Source: Paraburkholderia caffeinilytica (lineage in GTDB: Bacteria > Pseudomonadota > Gammaproteobacteria > Burkholderiales > Burkholderiaceae). Taken from it: a stretch of 64,000 bases of DNA. The stretch is taken from contig NZ_CP031468.1 of NCBI RefSeq assembly GCF_003368325.1, positions 62,001 to 126,000 of the forward strand, in the 5' to 3' direction. Below the pieces are notes generated by a model. That model saw only the letters and a program-made list of their open reading frames with translations. It made no database searches and had not been told where the DNA came from. This document shows, piece by piece, positions 53,594-62,425 of the stretch (within the stretch, counting starts at the first letter, position 1; every line of letters starts with the position of its first letter). Made by a program: the position numbers and the translations under genes.

Positions 53594-54319
53594 CTATACC
53601 TTGCTGACCGTTGCGACGTTCGATTTCACGGAAAACCGCCGCATGACAATCTCAGCCGCGCCATAAATGACTATGGAGAGGACGAAGTACGTCGCTGTGA
53701 CGACGCTGAACGATTCGAACGTTCTGAACGTGAACTCATTCATCTGCTGTGCCTGCGCTGTCAGGTCCAGCAGCCCAATTGTCATTGCAACCGATGTGTT
53801 TTTGAGCAACGCCAATGCCTCACTGGTAAGCGAAGGCGCCATTGTTCGTAGCGATTGGGGTACCAGAATGCATGCGTACGTGGTGAAGCTAGACAGCCCC
53901 AGCGCATTTGCCGCCTCGCGCTGTCCTTTAGCCAACGACTGAATCCCCGCGCGGATCTGCTCTGCGACGCGCGCCCCGGTGTACAAGCCGACAGCAATCA
54001 GTGCAGGCACGAAGCTGGCCCACGGTGGTGGCATCTGCTTGATTGCATGTCCCAGTCCGACAGGCAAAATCTCAGGGAAAACGAAGTACCAGAGAAACGC
54101 CTGAAGTAGCAGAGGGACATTTCTGAATACTTGAACGTAAGCGCGACTTAACGTGCGGAGCATCTTGCTACGCGATGTCCGACCCGACCCAACCAGCACT
54201 CCGAGCGCCGCCGAGATGACGGCGGCGCCGAACCAGAGCAGCAAAGTCCAATAAAGGCCTGAGAGCAACCAGTTGAAGTAGTGATTTCCGTCGACGGTTG
54301 TTTCGAACAGGAGTTGCAT
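53594..54319 (-). CDS. Polar amino acid ABC transporter permease (GltJ-like)
   Basis: The 241-residue permease has the family motif IQSLAKGQREAANALGLSSF and hydrophobic segments beginning WTLLLWFGAAVISAALGVLV. The ATG at 54319 follows GGGGGCACCC; a longer frame to 54358 overlaps the preceding stop region. It belongs to the GltJ class (glutamate/aspartate importers). Confidence 0.9.
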   Translation of the reverse strand: MQLLFETTVDGNHYFNWLLSGLYWTLLLWFGAAVISAALGVLVGSGRTSRSKMLRTLSRAYVQVFRNVPLLLQAFLWYFVFPEILPVGLGHAIKQMPPPWASFVPALIAVGLYTGARVAEQIRAGIQSLAKGQREAANALGLSSFTTYACILVPQSLRTMAPSLTSEALALLKNTSVAMTIGLLDLTAQAQQMNEFTFRTFESFSVVTATYFVLSIVIYGAAEIVMRRFSVKSNVATVSKV

Positions 54320-54362
54320 GGGTGCCCCCAGTTGAAGAGCAGCGCTGCTGCTCCGCACAGAT

Positions 54363-55253
54363 TTATGAAGGCAACTTGTCGCTTGGAGCCTTGACGCGCA
54401 CCTTCAGGTCATCGCTCATCGGGAAGTTCAGTTTGATTCCGCGCGGAGGAATCGGGTCTTCGAACCATTTAGCGTAGATCTTGTTGAATTCACCTGAAGC
54501 CATCAGCGACTTCAATGTGTCGTCGACCGTCTTCTTGAAGGTGGGGTCGTCCTTCGCGAACATCAACCCGTAGACCAGCGAGTTATATGATTCCGGGAGG
54601 AACGTAAAGGCAGCCGGGTTCTTGGCGTCAGCTTTCTTCGCGGCGAGGAGAATGTCGTCCTCGATGAAGGCAGCCGCGCGACCGCTTTCCAGAACGAGCA
54701 TGGACTCGCCGTGGTCATGTGCCGGAATGAACTTAAGGTCGAGGTTGTTCTTCTCGCTGATTTCCTTCGCGAAACCCAAAGCGTTTGAGCCCTGGGTGTA
54801 AACCACAGTCTTACCCTTGAGATCAGCAGCCGACTTGATGCCCGAATCTGCTTGCACGAGCCAGCGCGTATGGCTGACAAACGTACCGACCGAGAACCCG
54901 ACCTGTTTTTGGCGGTCAAGGCTGTTCGCCGTACTCGCGCATTCAATGTCGACGTTTCCGTTGTTCACGAGCGCGATACGATTGGCCGAAGTGACCGGAA
55001 CATTCGTCAGCTTCAACGCCGGCATGGTCTGCTTCAGTTTGTCGACCACTGCGTGACACAGGTCGACCGAGAACCCGACGTAGTTCTGGTTCTGGTCGAG
55101 GTACGAGAACGGCACAGAAGCATCCCGCACTCCCAGCCGTATTTCGCCAGTGCTTTTGATTTTGGCGAGCGTGTCGGCGGCGTTGGCCTGCACCGAAAAC
55201 ATCGTACTTCCCGCAACGAGAAGAACCGCTGGAACGAAAAGTCTGAACAGCAT
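54363..55253 (-). CDS. Periplasmic amino acid-binding protein (GltI-like)
   Basis: The 296-residue exported protein has signal peptide LFVPAVLLVAGSTMFSVQAN with cleavage near ANA-ADT. The mature part reads IKSTGEIRLGVRDASVPFSY, GFSVDLCHAVVDKLKQTM and NRIALVNNGNVDIECASTAN, typical of glutamate/aspartate-binding proteins of SBP family 3. ATG 55253 follows AGGAG. A diverged copy of the 50-bp regulatory element lies about 100 bp upstream, linking it to the LysR at 49850. Confidence 0.92.
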   Translation of the reverse strand: MLFRLFVPAVLLVAGSTMFSVQANAADTLAKIKSTGEIRLGVRDASVPFSYLDQNQNYVGFSVDLCHAVVDKLKQTMPALKLTNVPVTSANRIALVNNGNVDIECASTANSLDRQKQVGFSVGTFVSHTRWLVQADSGIKSAADLKGKTVVYTQGSNALGFAKEISEKNNLDLKFIPAHDHGESMLVLESGRAAAFIEDDILLAAKKADAKNPAAFTFLPESYNSLVYGLMFAKDDPTFKKTVDDTLKSLMASGEFNKIYAKWFEDPIPPRGIKLNFPMSDDLKVRVKAPSDKLPS

Positions 55254-55355
55254 TCCGAACTCCTGTGTTGTCGCGTATTCACTGGCGCAACGATGTCTCC
55301 CGGCGCCGGCATTCGTAGGTGGATTTATGCGCACCGAACGACTGGGTGCAGGAAA

Positions 55356-55391
55356 ACTGTAGGCATCCAAAAAGAATAAAAAAAGATGACC
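55356..55391. promoter_or_regulatory. Diverged copy of the LysR element upstream of the GltI-like gene
   Basis: The 35 bases from ACTGTAGG to GATGAC align without gaps to the first 35 bases of the 49752 element at 25 positions, including CTxTAGG, the long A-run and GAxGAC. It lies 103 bp from the start codon, similar to the spacing at the other copies. Confidence 0.5.
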
Positions 55392-55499
55392 TTTTCTTTC
55401 CCAATAGGAAGGAAAAGGTTTCGTTTATTTTGGTGCTGGATGCCGCGAGAACGGGGAGAACGCACGCGTGCGAAGCGCGAGGGGCGCCCGCCATTACGC

Positions 55500-55790
55500 C
55501 GTGAGATGCGGCGGAGTATCTGCGACCGCAAACCAAGCGTGTCTTGCAGTCCAACATGCGAGGCTACGGCGCGGACAAGGTCTGGAAGCAGATGAACCGG
55601 GAACGTATCACGATGGCACGTTGCACAGTCGAGCGGCGGATGAAGCAATAGGTTAGCGCGGCGCGAATCGCAGCAAGCAAGTACGCACGGCCATCCCCGA
55701 ACCGCTGGACGGATCAAGCGTCAATTCAAGGCCGACTGGCCGCACGAACTGTGGGTTTCGGATTTCACATACGATACGCCCAGCTAACGT
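55500..55790 (+). pseudogene. IS3-family transposase (OrfB) remnant
   Basis: Pieces in shifted frames match IS3-family OrfB: MRGYGADKVWKQMNRERITM, ARCTVERRMKQ then a stop, then a GxRRGKxVRTAIP-like part, and QFKADWPHELWVSDFTYDTP just before the end. The DDE core is missing. It marks the right edge of the glutamate-type importer region. Confidence 0.7.
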
Positions 55791-55935
55791 CCCTGATGAG
55801 CGAGAGGTCGGCGTCCTTGTCATAATCCACTTTCATGCTGAATCCTAGACTGTCATTCGTTAAACAAAACGTGCCTTGAGCACTGCCCCGACAACTGCTG
55901 ATGCGCTCCCTGCGCTACGAGACGCCCCCGGCTCT

Positions 55936-57264
55936 CTACTGTATCCCGGAACACGCAGCGCTCTCTATTCTCTCGATGGGTCCCAGCAAAAATATATAAC
56001 TTAGAATTCCCAACACCACGACCGCCCCGGAGATAAAGAAGGCAGCCGAGAAGCTTCCGGTTTTCTGCGCCACAAACCCGGTCACGATCGGCGCAGACAG
56101 GCCGATCAGATTGGCAATACAATTCACGATACCGCCCAGCGCCGCCACACTTCCCTGAGGCGCGATCAGTGCAACAATGCTCGACGCTGTCGGCGCCGTG
56201 ATGGCGAGTCCCGCAGCGCCTAGCGACAGGAACACCAGCGCCATTTGCAGTGAAGTTGCGAACGCCGCGCCAACTACGGCAAGCGATAAAACCATGCTCC
56301 CTACCAAAACAGCCCGGCGCACCTGGGTTGCTTCCTTGCCTCGCATGATCAGCTGGTCTACCAGCCAGCCGCCGATCACGAACTCCGCGATTACTGCCAC
56401 GATCCAGGGAATCGTCGTGTACATGCCGCTCGCAAGAACGTTTAGGCCTAGTTGTTTTGCGAGGAATCCCGGAAGCCAGGTCAGCAGAACGTAGTAGGTG
56501 TACGTGTAACTGGCGTATCCCAGGGCAAGGCCCCAAGTCTTGCGCTGTGTGAGCAAGTAGGAAATCTTCGTGGGGCGATAATTTTCCGAAGCACGCTCGG
56601 TCTGAGCTCCGCCCTCCAAAATAAACTCATGCTCCGCGGCCCTCAGCAAGCCACGCGAGCGCATTTCAGAGGGATTTCTGTACAGCGCCCAAAACAAGAC
56701 TGCATAGCCTACGCTTACGATGCCGGTGAGATGAAACGCCGCCTGCCAACCCCAGCGGTTGACCACATAGGCCATCGCCGGAATGCCAATTACATTCGAC
56801 AACTTCGCCGCGCCGTCTAGCAGTGACGTGCACATGCCTCGCTCACTGTTCGGAAACCAGTAGCCCGTCGCCTTCCATGCGGCGGGAATCATCGGCGTCT
56901 CAGCCACGCCCAGGATCAACCGGGCCACGATCAGCAGTCCCAGGCCGCCCGCTGCGGCGGTCATAAAGGTTGCAACGCCCCACATGACCGTGGCGATTCG
57001 CATCACCCACTTGACGCCGACCTTATCGATAAACGCTCCTATGGGTATTTGCAGAAGCGCATAGGTCCACAAAAACGATGAAAAGACAATCCCCAACTGG
57101 GACGGATCGAGGTTCAGCGCATGCGCCAACGGTTGGGCGGCGATCGACAGGTTCACGCGGTCCACGTAATTGACAAACGCACCGGTGCCGAGCAAGCCAC
57201 CAATCAGCCAGCGTGTACGGCCGGGTGCGGACAGGTCTTCGGCACCGTTCGAGATCGAGTTCAT
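55936..57264 (-). CDS. MFS transporter, anion:cation symporter family, distal gene of the acid operon
   Basis: The 442-residue protein has 12 spans. It shows GAFVNYVDRVNLSIAAQPLA at TM1, IARLILGVAETPMIPAAWK-like arrangement, and ATGYWFPNSERGMCTSLLDG, the ACS-type motif. It overlaps the HpaI-type aldolase start region by 4 bp (ATGA), so both are translated together. Cargo is likely an organic acid or sugar acid. Confidence 0.9.
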   Translation of the reverse strand: MNSISNGAEDLSAPGRTRWLIGGLLGTGAFVNYVDRVNLSIAAQPLAHALNLDPSQLGIVFSSFLWTYALLQIPIGAFIDKVGVKWVMRIATVMWGVATFMTAAAGGLGLLIVARLILGVAETPMIPAAWKATGYWFPNSERGMCTSLLDGAAKLSNVIGIPAMAYVVNRWGWQAAFHLTGIVSVGYAVLFWALYRNPSEMRSRGLLRAAEHEFILEGGAQTERASENYRPTKISYLLTQRKTWGLALGYASYTYTYYVLLTWLPGFLAKQLGLNVLASGMYTTIPWIVAVIAEFVIGGWLVDQLIMRGKEATQVRRAVLVGSMVLSLAVVGAAFATSLQMALVFLSLGAAGLAITAPTASSIVALIAPQGSVAALGGIVNCIANLIGLSAPIVTGFVAQKTGSFSAAFFISGAVVVLGILSYIFLLGPIERIESAACSGIQ

Positions 57265-58031
57265 TTGTCGTCAGCCCCTGCCGCTTCCTCAAAGAGCTGA
57301 ACGGTTTGCTCCCAGGCTGTGCGTAGGCCGAGTGCAAGCGCACCGTGCTCCATCGTTAGGACCATCTTGTAGGCGCCGTTTTTGATGGCGAAAGCCTTTT
57401 CTTCAACACTCCATGCTGGCAGGATCCACGGCTTATTCGCTTCGTGCGCCGCTTCGGCAATGGCCTTCAGGTCCTGCCAGTCTCCTTCGATGCGTTTGTA
57501 TGAGCCACGTGAACGACGCAACGACAAGTCCGACGGACCGATGAATACGCCATCTACGGAAGGAAGCGCAAGAATCTCGCGGACTTCCGCCAACGCCTGC
57601 GCGTCTTCGATCATGGCGAAACACAAAGTCTCGCAATCTTGCCGTTTCAGCCATTCGTCGTCAAAACCGCCGTAACCCGCCGTGCGGCCACCAGCAAAGC
57701 TCCGCGCCCCTACAGGAGGAAACTTGGCGAACGCGCAGATCTTCTCTGCGTGAGCCGCACCCTCTATGTGCGGAATTACGATCGCGTCCGCGCCAAAATC
57801 CAACGCTTGCTGGATCGGTTCACGAGACGGACCCAGCACTTTCGCGAACACTTTCAGCTCGAGACCCTTGAGCGCCGGAATGAAACGTTCCAGTGCGGCG
57901 AGATCAAAGGTTCCGTGCTCGATATCCAGAACCACCGCCCGGTATCCGATCATCGCCGCTATCTCCGCGGCGGCCAGATTTGGCCCGGACAACCACACAG
58001 CCGAACGCATTCGCAGGTCAAAGTCTTTCAT
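57261..58031 (-). CDS. HpcH/HpaI-family class II aldolase
   Basis: The 256-residue metal-dependent aldolase has VVLDIEHGTFD (with the catalytic His), GADAIVIPHIEGAAHAEKIC, metal-binding Glu in FAMIEDAQALAEVREI and Asp in VFIGPSDLSLRR. The family splits 4-hydroxy-2-oxo acids into pyruvate plus an aldehyde (HpaI, GarL, RhmA). ATG 58031 is preferred to GTG 58043. Surrounded by acid transporters and a porin, it probably performs the cleavage step of the operon's pathway. Confidence 0.9.
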   Translation of the reverse strand: MKDFDLRMRSAVWLSGPNLAAAEIAAMIGYRAVVLDIEHGTFDLAALERFIPALKGLELKVFAKVLGPSREPIQQALDFGADAIVIPHIEGAAHAEKICAFAKFPPVGARSFAGGRTAGYGGFDDEWLKRQDCETLCFAMIEDAQALAEVREILALPSVDGVFIGPSDLSLRRSRGSYKRIEGDWQDLKAIAEAAHEANKPWILPAWSVEEKAFAIKNGAYKMVLTMEHGALALGLRTAWEQTVQLFEEAAGADDK

Positions 58032-58085
58032 GGAATTCCCCACTGAGTAAAAGGAAGATGGTGTTAGTCCAACTCGTGCGGCACG

Positions 58086-59249
58086 TCAGAACTTGTGGTT
58101 GATGCCGGCGCGCAAGAAAAGCTGATGACTGGACCTCGAGGCAGTCAGTCCGTTGATGGACGCAACCGCCGTGGTACCCGTCGAATCGATACCGCTCGCG
58201 TCCTGCGCAACGGCCAGAAGATACGCATCTGTCCGTTTCGAAAGGAAGTAGTCGAGCATGGCGTTCACCTGGTGATAATGCGCACGCTCTGCCTTTGTGA
58301 AATCGTACGATGCGTCCACCATCAGGGACGGCGTGATGTACTGCATCACGCTGACCTCGAGGTTATGAAACTTCACACTCCCGGCGTTCGGCGTCGACGA
58401 CGTAGTGACGATGTCGGCGAAACTGGTATACGTGTACATCGCACCGAGAGTCGTTCCCTTAAACGTGTATTTGGTGGCAGTACCGAACACCGAATAGGTC
58501 CGCGCCGATGCATATCCACGATAAACCGGGCTCGTGACCGGATTGAGATAGGTTGTACCTGTGACGGGCGTCACGGTGCCGCCATAAGCTGCTGTCGCGG
58601 GATTTTTGACGTTTAGATACGCGGCGTTCAGGGTGAATCCGCCCGCGGTGTACCCGCCGCCCGTGCTGAAGATTCTGTTTTTCGTCGTACTGCCCGCCAC
58701 TCCTCCCGGCGCGATCAGGCCGTTGAACGTGAAGCCGTTCAGATTCGGACTTGCATACTTGAAGGCGTTGTTTTCACGAAAGGCATCGTTCACGTTGTCG
58801 TAGTCTCCCGGGTGCGCGCCAGGGTAGCCCGCCCACTGATCAGAGGTCGCCAGCGCACCCAAGTAGTTCGCAACCGAGTCGTACTGACGGCCTGCCGTGA
58901 ACGTTCCGTAACGGCTGCTGAGGCCGACGAACGCCTGTCTTCCGAACATCAGGCCGCCCTGGCCGAGTGCACCTGAAAAACCATCGAAGCCATTTTCGAG
59001 CGTGAAGATCGCGGCCATGCCCCCATCCAGATCCTCGCGGCCCGTGAAACCCACCCGACTCCCCCATTTGACGCTACTGAGCGCTTGATAGGAAGCCTTG
59101 CCGCCGCGGTTGCTCGTGTAGTCGACACCATTGTCGATACTGCCGTACAAGATGACACTGCTTTGAGCAAAAACTGACGTATTGGCAATACCCGCAGACA
59201 CCAGAACGGCAAGCGCGGCTTGCCTGAAAGCGAGATTCGATAAGCGCAT
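58086..59249 (-). CDS. Outer-membrane general porin
   Basis: The 387-residue porin has signal peptide ALAVLVSAGIANTSVFAQ then SSVILYGSIDNGVDYTSN, VGFTGREDLDGGMAAIFTLE, FGRQAFVGLSSRYGTFTAGR and a terminal Phe (HQLFLRAGINHKF). It lies inside the operon between the MFS and aldolase genes and probably provides outer-membrane entry for their substrate. Confidence 0.92.
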   Translation of the reverse strand: MRLSNLAFRQAALAVLVSAGIANTSVFAQSSVILYGSIDNGVDYTSNRGGKASYQALSSVKWGSRVGFTGREDLDGGMAAIFTLENGFDGFSGALGQGGLMFGRQAFVGLSSRYGTFTAGRQYDSVANYLGALATSDQWAGYPGAHPGDYDNVNDAFRENNAFKYASPNLNGFTFNGLIAPGGVAGSTTKNRIFSTGGGYTAGGFTLNAAYLNVKNPATAAYGGTVTPVTGTTYLNPVTSPVYRGYASARTYSVFGTATKYTFKGTTLGAMYTYTSFADIVTTSSTPNAGSVKFHNLEVSVMQYITPSLMVDASYDFTKAERAHYHQVNAMLDYFLSKRTDAYLLAVAQDASGIDSTGTTAVASINGLTASRSSHQLFLRAGINHKF

Positions 59250-59311
59250 TATATTTTGGATTCCTAATTACTTGTGAAGCATTCATTCTTCTAAGATTTT
59301 TTCCACGACGG

Positions 59312-60634
59312 CTACACGCGCATTCGTGGCAGTCGCAATGCGAGGAAGCCACCGATCAGCAGGCAGAGCGCGATGAGATAGAGCCCCCCCGAGATGTGAT
59401 GAGTCGCATCCCGAATAATGCCCAGCACGAACGGGCTGATGTAACTTGGCACGCTCGAGATAGAATTGATCAACGCGATACCGACCACGGCCGCTTCACT
59501 TTTCAGAATCGACGTGGCAGATGACCAGAAGACGCCGAAGCACGACAAAATGCCAAGGTACGACAAGGCAAGCCCCGCGACTGCCACGACCAGCGAGTGT
59601 GCGAAGAACGCGCATACGAACAGGCCCAATGCGCCAGCGACGGAACCCATTGCGTAGTGCCATCTGCATTCTCCCCTCCTATCGGATGAATATCCGACCG
59701 CGATCATGCCTATGCCGGCGACTAGGTAGGGGATGGCCGTCACCAGCCCGTTCGTGACGAGATCGGTTACGCCCAGGTCCATTACGATCTGCGGAAGCCA
59801 GAACGAGAAGCCAGCGTTGCCCACGATCAGGAAAAGGTAGATGAACGTAAGCAACCAGAAAACACGCGAGCGAACCGCTGCACCGATGCCATTGGACATC
59901 CCGTGCGGCACCTGCACTTGCGCATCGACACGTATGGCGACCAGGGACCTCTCCTCGGCCGACAGCCAGCGCGCGTCTTTCGGCCGATTGTCCAGATAGA
60001 AATACGCCCAAATCCCGACCAGAACGGACGGAATACCTTCGAGCAAAAACATCCATTGCCAGCCACGCAGTTCGTGCGTGCCGTTGAACGTCCGCATGAC
60101 GAAGCCCGACAGAGGCGCACCAATGATTCCTGACACCGGGATTGCCGCCATGAAGATCGCGATCATGCGGGCCCGCATGTCGGCCGGGAACCAGTATGTC
60201 AGGTAGAGAATGACGCCCGGCACCAAGCCGGCTTCAGCGACACCGAGAAGAAACCGCATGAGGTAGAAACTGGTGGACGAGTGAATGAACATCATGCCGG
60301 TGGACAACGCTCCCCAGAGGATCATGATCCGGCTAATCGTCACGCGTGCGCCAAAGCGATTCAGCATCACGTTGCTGGGCACTTCAAAGCACAAATACCC
60401 GATGAAGAATATCCCTGCGCCCAAGCCATAAACCCGATCGGAGAAGCCCAGATCTGCGCCAAACTGCAGCTTCGCGTAGCCGATGTTCACCCGGTCCAAA
60501 TACGAAAGGACATACACCAGGAAAAGGAAAGGCATGATCCGAAGCGCGATCTTCTTGAAGATGCGGGCTTCATTCTCTGAAGAACTTACGCAACGAAGTC
60601 CGGCAGCAAGTGAACTCAATTTCGAATCAGACAT
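59312..60634 (-). CDS. MFS transporter, ACS family (tartrate/phthalate/glucarate type)
   Basis: The 440-residue protein has 12 spans. TM1 region ALRIMPFLFLVYVLSYLDRV, NIGYAKLQFGADLGFSDRVY, FLLGVAEAGLVPGVILYLTY and WFPADMRARMIAIFMAAIPV are typical of the tartrate/phthalate-type ACS transporters. It is the second MFS of the operon; two uptake systems suggest two related substrates. Confidence 0.92.
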   Translation of the reverse strand: MSDSKLSSLAAGLRCVSSSENEARIFKKIALRIMPFLFLVYVLSYLDRVNIGYAKLQFGADLGFSDRVYGLGAGIFFIGYLCFEVPSNVMLNRFGARVTISRIMILWGALSTGMMFIHSSTSFYLMRFLLGVAEAGLVPGVILYLTYWFPADMRARMIAIFMAAIPVSGIIGAPLSGFVMRTFNGTHELRGWQWMFLLEGIPSVLVGIWAYFYLDNRPKDARWLSAEERSLVAIRVDAQVQVPHGMSNGIGAAVRSRVFWLLTFIYLFLIVGNAGFSFWLPQIVMDLGVTDLVTNGLVTAIPYLVAGIGMIAVGYSSDRRGECRWHYAMGSVAGALGLFVCAFFAHSLVVAVAGLALSYLGILSCFGVFWSSATSILKSEAAVVGIALINSISSVPSYISPFVLGIIRDATHHISGGLYLIALCLLIGGFLALRLPRMRV

Positions 60635-60736
60635 TTTCCCGCCTAGATGCAGATGAATGGGAATGAGCGTCGTGCAATGCGTCGATGGTTACCGCCACTG
60701 GGCCACGGGAGCGATCGGGTGGTGGTGTTTCTTGGG

Positions 60737-61399
60737 CTAGCCTCTACGCGTATCGACGAGGGCGGTGGCTCCGGAGATATCGGGAAGCCGCTCGCCCTTT
60801 GCAAGCCGTTCCAGAAGCAACAGTTCCGCCTGCTGCATATCGAGCGCCATGCGGCCGATCTGCGCAGCGCGCCCCGCTTCGAGCACCACGACCCCGCTTT
60901 CATCGGCGAGAATGGCGTCTCCCGGATTCACGGACTGCCCGCCTACGCTGATCGGCACGTTGAAGGCGCCTTCGAGGCCAAGGATCTTCGTGGTGATCGG
61001 CGATGGTCCACGGCACCACACGGGCATTTCGCAGCGCCGGATTTCCGAGAAATCGGTCGCGACTCCATCGATCACGGCGCCCGCGACACCTGCGCGCTTC
61101 GCAGTATTGGTCACGACGCCGCCCCAACAGGCGTGCCGCGTATCCCCGCAACGCTCGATAACGACAAAATCTCCTGGGCGTAGATGCGGCAGGATGTAAT
61201 GCAGCAAGGTCGAGTCAGCCCCCGGGATTCGCAGAGTAACAGCCGTCCCCGCGACACGACGCTCGGGCAACACCGCGCGGATCGCCGGATCGACGAAGCC
61301 ACTGTGTTGCACGTGCCCAATCGTAGCCGTTTCAGCTTGCGCCAATAATTGGAGGGTTTCGGTATCAATTTGACGAGGCAGATCTTTCAGGATGAACAT
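60737..61399 (-). CDS. RraA-like / 4-hydroxy-4-methyl-2-oxoglutarate aldolase-family protein
   Basis: The 220-residue protein matches the RraA/HMG aldolase fold: DTETLQLLAQAETATIGHVQ, AVTLRIPGADSTLLHYILPH, GDFVVIERCGDTRHACWGGV, AKRAGVAGAVIDGVATDFSE and NPGDAILADESGVVVLEAGR. The G-x-D-G-x-x-R/T-D segment normally has Arg for substrate binding; here it is GVATDF, so the Arg is absent and activity may differ. ATG 61399 is taken. It lies 13 bp after the nitrilase-family gene. Confidence 0.82.
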   Translation of the reverse strand: MFILKDLPRQIDTETLQLLAQAETATIGHVQHSGFVDPAIRAVLPERRVAGTAVTLRIPGADSTLLHYILPHLRPGDFVVIERCGDTRHACWGGVVTNTAKRAGVAGAVIDGVATDFSEIRRCEMPVWCRGPSPITTKILGLEGAFNVPISVGGQSVNPGDAILADESGVVVLEAGRAAQIGRMALDMQQAELLLLERLAKGERLPDISGATALVDTRRG

Positions 61400-61412
61400 G
61401 GTGGCTGCCTCT

Positions 61413-62213
61413 TCACAGTACGTGGTGGCTGGCAACGGGGACATTGCGGCGAACGCTCGCGGTATAGTCATCGTCGAGCGTTGCGACGATGAATCCCACG
61501 CGGTCCGATGCCTGTGCAACCACGCTGCCCCAAGGATCGATCACCATGCTGTGACCCCAGCACGCTTTCGTGCCGTTGCCATGCGTGAAGACCTGACCGC
61601 AAGCCACAAAATAGGTTTGCGTCTCGATAGCGCGAGCACGCGACAACACTTCCCAGTGGTCCTTGCCCGTTTGCAGGGTGAAGGCGGCCGGCAGCACGAT
61701 GATGTCGCATCCTTCGTCGCGCAGCTTTCTAAACAGCTCCGGAAAACGGATGTCGTAGCAGATCGCGCAGCCGACTTTCTGACCGTCGACTTCATAGGTC
61801 ACGATTTCCGTACCGCGCCCGACCCGCGACGACTCGAGATAGGTGATACCGCCCGGAACTTCGACGTCGAACAGATGGATCTTCCGGTATTTTGCGATGA
61901 CCTCACCGGTCGGGCCGAAGACAGCGGTGGTGTTGTATCGGGCGGCGCCCTCGCTTTCAACCACGCTTCCTGCGTGGAGCGTGACCTTCAGTTCCCGCGC
62001 CAGCGCGGAGAAGCGGTGGAAAATGCCCCCTTGCGGAAACGGCTCGCCGCTTTCCCGTTGGAGGGAATCGCTTGCGCTCAGGCAGGCGAAGTATTCAGGC
62101 AGCACGATCAGTGTTGCTCCGTCCGCGGCCGCGGCACGCACCAGGCGCTCAGCTTCTGCGCAATTGGCGTCCTTGTCGTCTTGTGAATTCATTTGGATTG
62201 CAGCAATTTTCAT
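61413..62213 (-). CDS. Carbon-nitrogen hydrolase (nitrilase superfamily, omega-amidase/Nit2-like)
   Basis: The 266-residue cytoplasmic hydrolase has the Glu-Lys-Cys triad: E in TLIVLPEYFACL, K in VIAKYRKIHLFDVEVPGGIT and C in KVGCAICYDIRFPELFRKLR. It would hydrolyse a short-chain amide to acid plus ammonia. It is the first gene of the minus-strand acid operon, 212 bp from the divergent LysR. Confidence 0.9.
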   Translation of the reverse strand: MKIAAIQMNSQDDKDANCAEAERLVRAAAADGATLIVLPEYFACLSASDSLQRESGEPFPQGGIFHRFSALARELKVTLHAGSVVESEGAARYNTTAVFGPTGEVIAKYRKIHLFDVEVPGGITYLESSRVGRGTEIVTYEVDGQKVGCAICYDIRFPELFRKLRDEGCDIIVLPAAFTLQTGKDHWEVLSRARAIETQTYFVACGQVFTHGNGTKACWGHSMVIDPWGSVVAQASDRVGFIVATLDDDYTASVRRNVPVASHHVL

Positions 62214-62274
62214 GGCGGTTCTCTGTTGGGATGATGTGTTGCTATCCTCCCGCCTTTGATCTTCCCCGTAAAAC

Positions 62275-62296
62275 GAGAAAATCTATTCAAATTCTC
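62275..62296. promoter_or_regulatory. Possible LysR site in the nitrilase/LysR divergent region
   Basis: GAGAA (62275-62279) and TTCTC (62292-62296) form perfect arms around an A/T-rich centre of 12 bases. Position and symmetry fit a LysR-type site; there is no second copy to support it. Confidence 0.3.
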
Positions 62297-62425
62297 AAAT
62301 TTTTCCGATCAGTGCCCCACGGTACAATCTAAAAAGTGCCGAGTCGGACGTTTTCGGGGTACGCGAGCAGACCGGACGTGCGTGCCTTAACCCTTTATTG
62401 ATCACTTGCTTAATTTTGGCGTGTC

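Noticed and set aside
58420..58435. CTGGTATACG resembling the GntR site
   Set aside because: It is inside the porin coding sequence and is not a full palindrome.
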